NCBI RefSeq assembly: GCF_932294415.1
Contig: NC_065539.1
Span: 48,251,001 to 48,315,000, forward strand
Reading direction: 5' to 3'
Source of the DNA: Quercus robur
Lineage: Eukaryota; Streptophyta; Magnoliopsida; Fagales; Fagaceae
Length of the DNA stretch: 64,000 bases
A program made the translations under genes and the position numbers. A model generated the notes under the pieces. It searched no databases. It was not told the origin of the DNA and saw only the letters and a list, made by a program, of their open reading frames with translations. Of this stretch, positions 1 to 9,407 are shown piece by piece. Positions within the stretch are counted from its first letter, which is position 1, and each line of letters begins with the position of its first letter.

Positions 1-2827
1 CAAGGAATTTCCCTGACGATACTCCAAAGGCACATTTGCTAGGATTCAGCTTCATGTGATACTGCCTCAACGTCTCAAATGTCTCCTGCAGGTCGTCTAG
101 ATGTCTTCCTTCGTCCTGGCTTTTCACTAGCATGTCATCTACATAGACTTCCACATTCCGCCCAATCTGCGGACGGAACATGTGGTTGACCAACCTCTGG
201 TATGTCGCCCCTGCATTCTTTAAACCAAACGGCATCACTTTATAGCAGAATAAGCCTTGACTGGTGACAAAAGATGTCTTCTCTTGATCAGCCTCGTCCA
301 TTCTTATCTGATTATATCCTGAAAAGGCATCCATGAAGCTAAGCAATTTGTGGCCTGCAGTTGAGTCTACTAACTGGTCAATGCGCGGTAACGGATAGCT
401 GTCCTTTGGGCAAGCCTTGTTCAGATCAGTGAAGTCCACGCACATTCTCCACTTGCCATTCGCTTTTTTGACCATTACTACATTGGCCAACCAATCCGGG
501 TAGTACACCTCCCGAATGAACTTTGCTACCATCAGCTTTTGAACCTCGTCCTTGATTGCATTATCTCTCTCAGGGGCAAACACCCTCTTCTTTTGCCGCA
601 CAGGCTTGGAGGAAGGACATACATTCAAACGGTGGGTAATGACACTAGGGTCTATACCCGGCATATCCTCGTGACTCCACGCAAACACGTCGATGTTTTT
701 CTTCAAAAACTGGACGAGGTCTGTCTTAATCTTCTCTTCTAAATCTGCTCCCACCCTGGTACACCTCTCAGGGTTATCTTCATCCAAGGAAATATCTTCC
801 AATGCTTCAGTAGGTTCTGCTACAACCCTCTTTTCTTCAATGTTCATTGCTTGAACTTGTTCATCCATGGCCAGCATGGCCAAGTAACACTCTCTTGCTG
901 CCAGTTGGTCACCTTGTACCCGTCCTACCCCGTGTTCTGTTGGAAACTTGACTGATAAGTGGTAAGTAGAGGTAACAGCTTTCCAACTATTCAAAGTTGG
1001 CCTCCCAATGATGGCATTGTAAGAGGATGGACAATCTACCACAAGGAAGTTCACATCCTTGGTAATCTGTTGTGGATATGCCCCCACTACCACGGATAGG
1101 GAAATGGTACCCACTGGTTGCACCTTCATCCCCCCAAAGCCTACTAGGGGGGAGTTCACTGGACGGAGCTGGTCTCGTCCTAATCTCATCTGCTGAAAGG
1201 CTGGATAATACAAAATGTCTGCTGAGCTTCCATTGTCCACAAGCACTCTTCTGGTTGTGTAGTTTGCAATTAGTAAAGAGATGACGAGGGCATCATCATG
1301 AGGGTGATGAATTCTGTCGGCGTCCTCGTCCGTAAAAGTGATTGCCCGCTCGTCCGTGGATCTTGCTCTTGGTGATCGTCCAGAAAGTTGGACGCTCTGT
1401 ACTACCTTCAAGTATGCTTTCTTGGACTTGGACGACTGGCCAGTTGTACTTCCTCCAATGATGACTCTTATCTCCCCGAGTGGTGGTCGCGATGAATCTT
1501 CCATCTTTCCCTTCTGTTTCTCGTCCCTCTGGTCTCGTCCAAGGAAACCCCTTAACTTCCCTTGCCTTATGAGATTTTCAATTTGCTGCTTCAAGTCAAA
1601 ACACTCGTCCGTGTCATGACCATGATCCCTATGGAAGCGACAATACTTGTTCCTGTTACGCTTATTGGGATCACCCTTCATCTTCTCTGGCCACTTCAAG
1701 GAAGGATCATCCTTGATTTGCATAAGGACTTGCTCAAGTGGGGCGTTTAAAGGGGTATACTGCTGGTTCCGTACTGGAGGGCCTGGCTTCTTACTTTCTC
1801 GATCTCTCCTTTCCTCCATCCGTCCCTTCTTTGGACGAGTACCTTGCTCATGCTGACGACTGGGATTTGCGTCCATTCTCTCGGACCTCTTCCTCTTCTT
1901 AGCAATGATTGCATCTTCTGCATTCATAAAATTCTGAGCCGAATGGACGAGTTCGGCCATGGACTGGGGCTCTTTTTCATAGAGCTTGTGTATAAACAGA
2001 TCTGAATTCACCCCATTGTGGAAGGCTGCCAGTAGAAGCTTATCATCTGCTTCGTCCACACTGAGAGCTTCTCTGTTAAAACGGGTGATAAATGACCGAA
2101 GGCTTTCGTTCTCTCTCTGCTCTATTGTCAACAAACTGGACGAGGAACGCTTGTGCCTTTGTCCTCCAATGAAATTGTTAACAAATAACTTGCTCAACTC
2201 TTCAAAAGAACTCACCGAATTCGGAGGTAGTTTGCTAAACCAAACTCGCGCCGAACCCTTAAGGGTGGTTGGGAAGGCCCTACACATTATTTCATCAGGC
2301 ACTCCTTGAAGATGCATGGTGGTTTTGAAAGTGGCTATATGATCAAACGGGTCACGTGTTCCATCATATGAATCCAGAGAAGGCAACTTGAACTTTGATG
2401 GTAGTGGGTGACCGTTGATGGAAGCCGTAAAGGGAGAATCTGTCCTGTGAACCAAGTCTTCTATCGGATTCGCCTTTTTCATATTCTCCTTCATTTCCTC
2501 CATAACTCTCTTCATTTGGTCCATTTCTTCCTTCAAGTATGGTACCGTTCGTGAAGTGGTGCCTCTGAACTGACTTCCAACTTCGGTGTTCTCTCTTCCA
2601 CCGTGACTATCTGTTTGTCTTCCTTCACGTTCTTCTTGTGTTTGCCTCCTCATATTAATCTCCATTCGCAATTCTTGGTTTTGGCGAGTCAACTCCGCCA
2701 TAGCGTCTGCCATAGATTGTGCTTGTTGGGCAGATGACTGCATGACCGGCGCAGACTGGCGATCGCGATGCGGGTTGCTGCTACCCTGATGGCCTGGGCT
2801 AGTAGCCCGTGATCTAGTCCGAACCAT
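1..2827 (-). CDS. Ty3-type retrotransposon gag-protease-RT polyprotein, partial (runs off left edge)
   Basis: Reading the minus strand from ATG at 2827 gives about 942 codons with no stop up to position 1, so the frame is open and cut only by the window edge. Order: basic N-terminus (MVRTRSRATSP), glutamine-rich coiled stretch, retrotransposon gag domain (about 2450-1900), degenerate zinc knuckle (CRFHRDHGHDTDEC, about 1640-1590), aspartic protease with VDNGSSADIL (about 1245-1205), then reverse transcriptase with its YVDD catalytic motif (about 147-126). RNase H and integrase would lie left of the window. The ATG lies 39 bp inside the primer-binding site, as expected for gag. A gag-pol in one frame with a DNGSS protease resembles Tat-like Ty3 elements; that lineage call is inference. 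The intact frame suggests a young copy. Confidence 0.9.
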   Translation of the reverse strand, partial: MVRTRSRATSPGHQGSSNPHRDRQSAPVMQSSAQQAQSMADAMAELTRQNQELRMEINMRRQTQEEREGRQTDSHGGRENTEVGSQFRGTTSRTVPYLKEEMDQMKRVMEEMKENMKKANPIEDLVHRTDSPFTASINGHPLPSKFKLPSLDSYDGTRDPFDHIATFKTTMHLQGVPDEIMCRAFPTTLKGSARVWFSKLPPNSVSSFEELSKLFVNNFIGGQRHKRSSSSLLTIEQRENESLRSFITRFNREALSVDEADDKLLLAAFHNGVNSDLFIHKLYEKEPQSMAELVHSAQNFMNAEDAIIAKKRKRSERMDANPSRQHEQGTRPKKGRMEERRDRESKKPGPPVRNQQYTPLNAPLEQVLMQIKDDPSLKWPEKMKGDPNKRNRNKYCRFHRDHGHDTDECFDLKQQIENLIRQGKLRGFLGRDQRDEKQKGKMEDSSRPPLGEIRVIIGGSTTGQSSKSKKAYLKVVQSVQLSGRSPRARSTDERAITFTDEDADRIHHPHDDALVISLLIANYTTRRVLVDNGSSADILYYPAFQQMRLGRDQLRPVNSPLVGFGGMKVQPVGTISLSVVVGAYPQQITKDVNFLVVDCPSSYNAIIGRPTLNSWKAVTSTYHLSVKFPTEHGVGRVQGDQLAARECYLAMLAMDEQVQAMNIEEKRVVAEPTEALEDISLDEDNPERCTRVGADLEEKIKTDLVQFLKKNIDVFAWSHEDMPGIDPSVITHRLNVCPSSKPVRQKKRVFAPERDNAIKDEVQKLMVAKFIREVYYPDWLANVVMVKKANGKWRMCVDFTDLNKACPKDSYPLPRIDQLVDSTAGHKLLSFMDAFSGYNQIRMDEADQEKTSFVTSQGLFCYKVMPFGLKNAGATYQRLVNHMFRPQIGRNVEVYVDDMLVKSQDEGRHLDDLQETFETLRQYHMKLNPSKCAFGVSSGKFL

Positions 2828-2865
2828 CAACCCTTTGTCACGAAGAAACAAATTGTGAAACAATC

Positions 2866-2884
2866 GTTCCCACAGACGGCGCCA
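2866..2884 (-). other. Retrotransposon primer-binding site
   Basis: On the minus strand the LTR end ATCATCA is followed by GT and then TGGCGCCGTCTGTGGGAAC. The leading TGG matches a tRNA 3' CCA end, as in a standard LTR element PBS. The initial TGGCGCC is shared with other Ty3 elements, but I did not identify the tRNA. Confidence 0.75.
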
Positions 2885-3102
2885 ACTGATGATTCCTTGG
2901 TTATCAGTGGGTTGATAAGACTTGAACGTTGATCTTCGGGCTATCTCCTGTAATACCAAAGACACAGAATCAGAGGGGACCGGTGTCGACCGGCCAAAAA
3001 TCCTCCGATGATCAAGTTAGTTATTTGGAACTCTCTGTAACGAAGAAGTGTTCTCTTAAAAGTAAGAAAGTGTCTGAATACCTTTTTCCTTCATCGAAGA
3101 AG

Positions 3103-3113
3103 CCTTATATAGT
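3103..3113 (-). promoter_or_regulatory. TATA box of the Ty3 LTR promoter
   Basis: Minus-strand ACTATATAAGG lies about 220 bp before the LTR's inner end, with gag 280 bp downstream. Position and sequence suit an LTR core promoter; transcription has not been shown. Confidence 0.55.
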
Positions 3114-3217
3114 GTGTGGAACGGTTATCTATTTGGTAACCGTTCCCAGTGTCGAGGAGTCCGGAGAATTGGGAGTAACCGCTGTGGAAGTTACTTAGGT
3201 CGGACGGGCCGATGAAC

Positions 3218-3379
3218 TCGTCCATCCATAATGAAGATGGACGAGACCTTCATGAGTAGCTCGTCCACGTTTAGTCCATCCATAATGAGGATGGACGAGA
3301 CCTCCAGGATGATCTCGTCCACTTTTAGTCCATCCATAATGAGGATGGACGAGACCTCCAGGATGATCTCGTCCACTTT
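3218..3379 (-). repeat. 54-bp tandem repeat inside the LTR
   Basis: Two nearly identical 54-bp units (3272-3325, 3326-3379) and a diverged unit before them share CCATCCATAATGAGGATGG and GATCTCGTCCAC. They sit upstream of the TATA box, where LTR enhancer repeats often lie. The GTCC/GGAC words form short inverted pairs. Short reading frames across it on both strands are artefacts of the repeat. Confidence 0.85.
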
Positions 3380-3532
3380 TAATGAAAGACGGACGAGATC
3401 ATCTTGGAAGGCTTGTCGTCCATAAATGACGAGTAGATCTTGAGGTATTAAGCCCGTCCATATACGGACGAGGGTCGCTGGTACGGTTGCAATTCTCTCC
3501 GCCTATTGTTGCTTCTTTCGTTGGACGAGACA

Positions 3533-5065
3533 TATGGACGAGTTATGGGTTTGGGGATTCTGTGACACCATCAGTAAATATTGCAGCACTCGAAGATTGA
3601 CCTCTAGATATAGGGATAAGCTCCTGTGCTCGAGGGTTTGGACAACAATGAAAAAGGGGACTGAGATCTTCCAAAAGGGGGTTAGATGGACTTGTGGTAG
3701 GGAGAGTAACCTTAACTTTTGGTTTGACAACTGGTCGAAGTTTGGAGCTTTAAGGCAGATCATACAATGCCCCATCTCTAGTGAGCTGATGAATTTGAAG
3801 GTAAAAGATGTTGTATCCGCTAATGGGTGGGATTGGTCTATTACTTCCTTTGAGTTCCCGGATTTAGTTAGGCAGGAGCTCTAAGCCATTCCGTTTGCTA
3901 TGGCATCCCGTGGGGCGGACAGGTTGACTTGGAAGGTGTCGGTTAATGGCATGTTCAATCTCGGCTCAGCTTACAAGATAGCCATTGACCAGGTTAATGT
4001 TGATTCCTTTAGGGGTAAGTGGATTTGGAAGTCTAAGGTGTCACCTAGGATCCAATCCTTTGTGTGGCTGTGTTACCATGAAAGCATTGGAGTGAAGGAG
4101 TGTCTCAATCGTAAGGGTATGCTTCTTGACACCCATTGCCCTCTCTATCATACTTCTAGCGAATCTATTCTCCATGCTCTTCACGATTGCATGGTGGTTA
4201 AGCATGAATGGGACCAGCTAGGTGAGAATCGGGTTAATAGGTCCTTCTTTAGTAGCAACCTTCAGGAGTGGTTGGAGGAGAATGGCACCAAGCAGCAGGT
4301 CATTGGTTGTCATGCTATTCCCTGGAGTACAATATTTCTATTTGCTATATGGCTTATTTGGAAGCACATGAACCAGGTAGTGTTCAAGGAGCAAAGGCTA
4401 AATCATGACTTAGCTAAGGAGATTTCTCAAAGGGCCTTAGAATACAATTTCTTTGCTAGACCTCAAAAGGAAGCTATCACGCGAATATATAAACCTGTCC
4501 GTTGGTGTAAGCCAGCAAATGGGTGGGTCAAATTGAACAAAGATGGATCCTCACTTGGTAATTCGGGCCGAGCAGGAGGAGGGGGTTTAATTCGAGATGA
4601 AGAAGGAAATTGGATAGTGGGCTTTGCGCGCAAGATTGGATCTACTACCAGCTTTCTTGCAAAACTTTGGGCTCTTTGTGATGGGCTTAATCTGTGTCTT
4701 AGTTACAATTTTGCTGCAGTAGAAGTAGAGATAGATGCTAAAGCTATTGTAGATGTCATCTCCAACCTGAACTACACTAATGTATTTGTCTCCCCTCTCA
4801 TGGATGATTGCAGGCTCTTGCTGTCTCGAATCCCTTAGATTCGCCTTACGCATTGCTATCGTGAAGCCAATAGGTGCGCTGATGGTCTTGCACGTCTAGG
4901 TGGTCTTCAAGCCACAGATTTTGTTATGTTTATGTGTTCGCCTGTGGACTTAGTTAAGCTGTTAGATTCTGACTTTAAAGGGTTGTACTTGAACAAGCTT
5001 TGCCCTGAGTTGATTTGTTCTTCTTAGTTTGTTTAATATATTCCACTTCCAAAAAAAAAAAAAAA
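3533..5065 (+). pseudogene. LINE ORF2 3' part (C-terminal region and RNase H), broken
   Basis: The reading frame resembles the region of plant LINE ORF2 after the RT domain (CSRVWTTMKKG, FWFDNWSKFG), then the zinc-binding-like RT-associated region, then an RNase H domain (KLNKDGSSLGNSGRAGGGG, about 4530-5020). It is cut by in-frame stops TAA at 3882 and TAG at 4836, after which the same frame continues (REANRCADGLARLG) to a stop near 5026. A 15-base A tract at 5051-5065 marks the 3' end. The 5' side is lost at the Ty3 LTR border, so the Ty3 element probably inserted into this LINE. Confidence 0.85.
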
Positions 5066-5213
5066 GTTTTATACATATATACACTTAAATTAAGTTAAAG
5101 TAGAATTTCTATCTTGTAAAATAAATAAATAAATAAAAAAGTAAATATGACAATATTAGAGGTTTTTTATCATTAAAAAAAAATAAAAAAACTTTAGTTG
5201 ATATTGTTAGTAC

Positions 5214-5312
5214 ATAATCAGAGGCAGAGGGTCTGAGACTGTGACAGTGAAGTGGCGGAAGGTTGCGGAACTGGAAGGTTGAGAATGATGATTTGGCCAC
5301 GAAACCTGACAT
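5214..5312 (-). pseudogene. Broken copy of the small membrane-protein gene (exon 1 only)
   Basis: Minus-strand ATG at 5312 begins MSGFVAKSSFS and aligns with exon 1 of the intact copies at 13513-13613 and 23193-23290. The tail still reads FTVTVSDPLPLIM, but in another frame, so an indel has broken it. The splice donor AT|GTACTAAC is the same as in the 23-kb copy, and intron-like sequence follows to about 5140. Exon 2 is absent: the LINE 3' end (5065) and the Ty3 element lie where it should be. It may sit beyond the left edge or be lost. Confidence 0.7.
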
Positions 5313-5983
5313 TGATAATTCTGGATGAAAAGAAGTTGAATGAAAATGGTTTTAACATGACAATTATATATCTATATATATATATATATATATATATAGA
5401 TAGATAGATAGGCGACAAAAAGGAGAAAATAAGAGAAAAAGGAAAAGAAACAAGAAGTGAAGAACAAAAGTGCTGAGTTTTTTCCTTTTTCTTATTCATG
5501 ATCGGGTTTGGGCGACGCCACACCCCCCCAGCTGCACTTTTTTCTTCTTCTTTCTTTTTCGTACACCTTCGTGGAAAGATGCTTGTACATATAGGTGCGC
5601 GTGTTTTGTGAATTTTATTACACCTCAATCTCCGTGGCCAACATATTCTACATTTGCATTTCCAAAGCCAAAACCAGACGACCACCTTAGTATACTTGTG
5701 CTACTATCGCATATGAAGCCAAAGCCACGTGGCGGATGTGAATTTTCGTTTGAATATTTTTCTTGGTAGTTTTTAAGTCATGGATTTCAATGCATTTCAA
5801 GTGTATCTAAGAACTAAGAATGCGTGTAATTGGATGTGTGTATTAGTTATTTTTTCTTCTTTTTTCACAGCATTTTATTATTTAAGTCTCTTGGGTCTGA
5901 GCAAAATGATCCTCTATGTAAGTCTTTTGATAAGGGATCCCTGTACAATACAAACATATTCATGAATCATCCACTTAGTAATA
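5313..5983. other. Upstream flank of the broken small gene; no gene seen
   Basis: A (TA)n/(GATA)n microsatellite lies at 5367-5412. The segment 5565-5610 (CTTCGTGGAAAGATGC and following) matches 13740-13785, upstream of the 13-kb copy, so the duplicated unit included promoter sequence. I see no other coding signal. Confidence 0.5.
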
Positions 5984-6617
5984 GGCCAAAATGGCCCATT
6001 AGCATTAATTTTTGAAATATTTAGCAACAGAGCACTGTTTCGGAAATAATTAGGGAAATACCACTTTTTCTGGTACTCGAGCTTGGTGAGCTCGAGTACT
6101 ATCTTTTCATTGGTCAAACATCTTCTCAAAAAAAAAAAAAACGCCGCTATAGGGCCCGAAAACGTCACTATAGGGCTTAAAAACGCCACTATAGGGCCTC
6201 TTGAACCTGTTATGGGACTCATAAAAAAATTTTGCAGGAAAACGCCGCTATAGGGCCCAAAAATGTCACTATAGGGATTAAAAACGCCACTATAGGGCCC
6301 CTTAACCTGTTATGGGGACTTATAAAAAAATTTTTTGCAGGAAAACGCCGCTATAGGGCCCGAAAACGTCACTATAGGGCCCCTTACCTGGTATGGGGGC
6401 TTAAAAACGCCGCTATAGGGCCCGAAAACATCACTATAGGGCTTAAAAACGCCACTATAGGGCTCCTTGAATATGAGGCGACAGTGGATTAAAAAAACAT
6501 GGTACTCGAGCTCACCAAGCTCAAGTACCAGAAAAAGTGATATTTCCCTAATTATTTTCGAAACAGTGCTCTGTTGCTAAATATTTCAAAAATTAATGCT
6601 AATGGGCCATTTTGGCC
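5984..6617. mobile_element. MULE-like non-autonomous element with long inverted arms
   Basis: Arms of about 115 bp are near-perfect inverted repeats, starting GGCCAAAATGGCCCATTAGC at the left and ending with its complement at 6617. The flanks are 10-bp direct repeats differing at one base: CTTAGTAATA (5974-5983) and CTTAGCAATA (6618-6627). That duplication length fits Mutator-like elements. No transposase is present; the middle is the CTATAGGG array. Confidence 0.85.
6141..6466. repeat. Array of CTATAGGG-containing units
   Basis: Eleven CTATAGGG words occur in about 325 bp, in a higher-order order of GCCG-CTATAGGG, GTCA-CTATAGGG, GCCA-CTATAGGG, with spacers CTTRACCTGTTATGGG and TAAAAAAATTTT between groups. 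Similar GCGGCTATAG words occur next to the CACTA terminus at 31497, so the array may derive from CACTA subterminal repeats. Confidence 0.85.
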
Positions 6618-6957
6618 CTTAGCAATATATATAATATATATACCTAAAGCCTAGAAAAGAGAAGTAGGGATGGTTATGGGTCCAACTGGCTCACCTAGCC
6701 CAGCTTAGGAGAATTTGATCTTGGGATGGGAAAAAGGCCTGTTAAGTTGGGCTGGATGCTCTTTTTAGGGCCAACTCAATTGCTGGTTTAGATTCGATTG
6801 GATGCTCTTTCTAGTAATCAATCTGGACTTAACGATACAATTTGTATTTGGTTTTTTTTCATGAAAATATTTTGTAAAAAAATATAAAGCTTACGCTTGA
6901 GGTGAGAAGCCTTTTACACAAATAATATCATAGCTTTTTTCAAATTCTTTTTGAAAC
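6618..6957. other. Intergenic; no gene seen
   Basis: AT-rich sequence between the MULE-like element and LINE homology. Two imperfect direct repeats around TTGGATGCTCTTT (about 6750 and 6800) are visible, nothing else. Confidence 0.4.
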
Positions 6958-8990
6958 ATTAGATTTGTTTGCTTGGAAGGTCTTAACCGTCTAATCCAAA
7001 GTGTAGCAAGGGCAGATTTGATCCGGGGTTTTTCTCTTTGGTGTAATGGTCCATGAATTACCCATCTATTTTTTGCAGATGATAGCTTGCTTTTCTATCG
7101 GATTGAGATGGGGGACTTGCAAGCTATTCAAAATACTGTGCTCATCTATGAACAAGCATCGGGGCAACAAATAAATCAAGAAAAAACGACGGTGTTCTTC
7201 AACAAACTAGTTTCAGAATAGATGAAGGTGGCCATTAAAATTTTTTGGGGGGTGACTGAAATTAGAGAGTATGAACGCTACCTTGGTCTCCCTGCTGTGG
7301 TGGGTAGAAATAAAAAAGGCAGCCTAAACTACAACAAGGAGAGAGTTTGAAATAAACTCCAAGGGTGGAAGGAGAAGTTGTTATCTTAGGTGGGTAGAGA
7401 AGTCTGGCTAAAATTGGTAGTGCAAGCCATTCCCACCTTCGCTATGGGTTGCTTCAAACTCCCGGTAGGTCTTGTTCATGATATTGAGATGTTGATTAGA
7501 AAATATTGGTGGGGACAATGCGGTGAACAAAGGAAAATTCTCCAGAAAAAATAGGAGACTTTGTGCAAACCAAAGGTACTAGGAGGGATGGGTTTAAAGA
7601 TTTAGTCAAATTAAATGATGCAATGCTTGCAAAACAAGTGTGGCGATTATTGACAGATCAAACTTCACTTTTTTATCAAATGTTCAAAGCAAAATACTTC
7701 CCAAATGGATCTATTTTTCAGGCCAAGACTTCCTCAGGGTCCTTTGCTTGGCAAAATATCTTAAAAGCCCGTAAAGTTATTTCGGATGGGATGCTATGGA
7801 GAGTGGGAGATGGCAAGACAATTTGGGTATTTTAGGATCGATGGCTATCAGGTCAAAGCTTTGGTGGAATAGTTCAGTAATTGATGCTCTATTTCTCCCC
7901 TTTGAAGCCCAGAAGATGAAAGACATACCCTTGTGTGTGTCTAATGAAGAGGACTGAATTGTTTGGTTGAGATGCAAGTCTGGACTCTACTCAGTCAAAA
8001 CAGGGTACCAACTGTTATGCGAAAAGGAAACCAATGAAAAGGCATCCGGTTTGAATGATGCACCATCCAAAATTTTTTGGGGAATATTTGGAAGCTGCGA
8101 GTACCAAACAAGGTAAAAATATTTTTGTGGCGTGCATGTACAGAAGCCTTGCCAACAAAGCTGAATCTGTAGAAACAGAAAGTGCTGGACAATCCCAGTT
8201 GCAACCTCTGTCAATCAGCAATTGAGAACACCCTTCATGCTCTATGGGGTTGTGAACATCTCCTTCCAGTTTAGGATATAGCTTTCTCTGGAATTTGACG
8301 AGATTTTCCTCAACTGGATTCATTCTCTGACTTAGTGAGTATCATTAGCCAAGAATCTCGAAACCTGGAATTGTTTGCTATGGTCGCTTGGTTTGTTTGG
8401 CTTCGAAGAAATAAACTGTGCTGCAATGAACCAAGCCTCCCTATCCAAAAAATTTCAAATCTGCTACTGCACTACTTTCTAAGTTTCAACAGGGGGCCTG
8501 TGTGAGAGTTCAGAAGCCAAAGCCAGCCTCGGTCAGGCGGATAACTCCAGTTCTAGGTGAGTTAAAGGTAAACTTCAATGGGGCTACTTTTGCAGAATCT
8601 GATGAAGCAAGGATAGGTGTTATAATCCGGAACGCGAGTGGAGAGGTGATGGCAACATTATCTAAGAAGATTGCTCAGCCTCACTCAGTGAAAATTCTAG
8701 AGATATTGGCTGCAAGAAGAGCTATTCAGTTCACTGGGGAACTCGGCTTTCATCATGTTACTTTTGAAGTGGATGTTGAAGGTGTGATTAAAGCCCTCTC
8801 TTTGGGCAGTTTTCCTATCGCGGCAACTGGTCATCTTGTCAAAGACTGTAAGTCTATAACAGGCTCACTTAGAGCCTATTCTTTCTCTCATACAAGAAGG
8901 TAGGGTAATAAGGTTGCTTATGCCTTAGCAAGGGGAACTAGATTTTCTTTTCCGTTGAAGTTTGGATGGAGGATGTTCCACCAAACATTT
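6958..8990 (+). pseudogene. LINE ORF2 remnant: end of RT, C-terminal region, RNase H
   Basis: Translation follows plant LINE ORF2 from just before the RT catalytic motif (HLFFADDSLLFYR, about 7060-7100) through YLGLPAVVG, KYWWGQCGEQRK, GGMGLKDL and KAKYFPNGS to an RNase H domain (8502-8940; VNFNGATFAES, EVDVEGVIKAL). At least seven stops and several frame changes break it. The 5' half (endonuclease, early RT) is missing. No poly(A) is seen, so the 3' end near 8990-9050 is approximate. Confidence 0.85.
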
Positions 8991-9271
8991 TTAATTTTGT
9001 TGTTAGCAAATTTTTTGTGGTATTTACCTCCTTATAAAATTATAATAGGGTGGTTATTTGTGTTAGTATATCATGTTCATGTCATGTCAAGACAAAAGCA
9101 TTCAATGCGGAAGTCAAGTGTTGTGCAATAGCATTAACAACTATTGAACTTGTATGAGTTGGATCTCTTCTGACTACATAAGTCAATCCTAACTTGACTC
9201 ATTTAATTGATTGTGTCAAAATCCTTCAACCCTAACACAATTCATTTATTAAACTGGTTGATAATTACAAT

Positions 9272-9352
9272 AAGGGAGGGGAAATTTGAATCCTAAATGT
9301 CATGGACATCCCAAGATGTGTCAACCAATTGAACTATAAGACTTTTGGCGAA
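9272..9352 (-). mobile_element. tRNA-derived SINE fragment
   Basis: The minus strand reads TAGTTCAATTGGTTGACAC, like a pol III A box, and about 40 bp later GGATTCAAATTT, like a weak B box. The order fits tRNA-derived SINEs. The copy is short, with no clear tail or target duplication. Confidence 0.4.
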
Positions 9353-9407
9353 TAATGTTATAAACTTGAGAATCTCTACCCGGTACACAAATTAAGCATG
9401 TTCTCTT

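Larger units (their letters stand above)
2887..3532 (-). mobile_element. 5' LTR of the Ty3-type element
   Basis: The segment lies directly upstream (minus sense) of the primer-binding site and gag. Read on the minus strand it starts TGTCTCGTCC and ends ATCATCA, a TG...CA pair. It holds a TATA box and a 54-bp tandem repeat. The inner end is firm because the primer-binding site follows two bases later. The outer end at 3532 is chosen as the last CA before LINE coding sequence begins and could be off by several bases. No matching 3' LTR or target duplication can be seen because the element leaves the window. Confidence 0.75.

Noticed and set aside
539-2309. Plus-strand open frames across 0.5-2.3 kb
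   Set aside because: They are the complement of the uninterrupted minus-strand gag-protease-RT frame.
3191-3425. Open frames in both directions through the 3.2-3.4 kb repeat
   Set aside because: They arise because the 54-bp repeat is a multiple of three and contains no stops; the segment is LTR.
5218-5685. 155-codon minus-strand open frame at 5.2-5.7 kb
   Set aside because: It runs through a TA/GATA microsatellite and low-complexity sequence; only its last part matches exon 1 of the small gene, in a shifted frame.
6141-6466. CACTATAGGG resembles the end of a phage T7 promoter (vector contamination)
   Set aside because: The upstream half of the T7 promoter is missing, the word recurs eleven times with variation, and it lies inside a transposon with plant-type ends and a target duplication.
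6141-6466. Evenly repeated array as a CRISPR
   Set aside because: Repeats are short, variable and without unique spacers of constant length; the window is clearly a plant nuclear genome.
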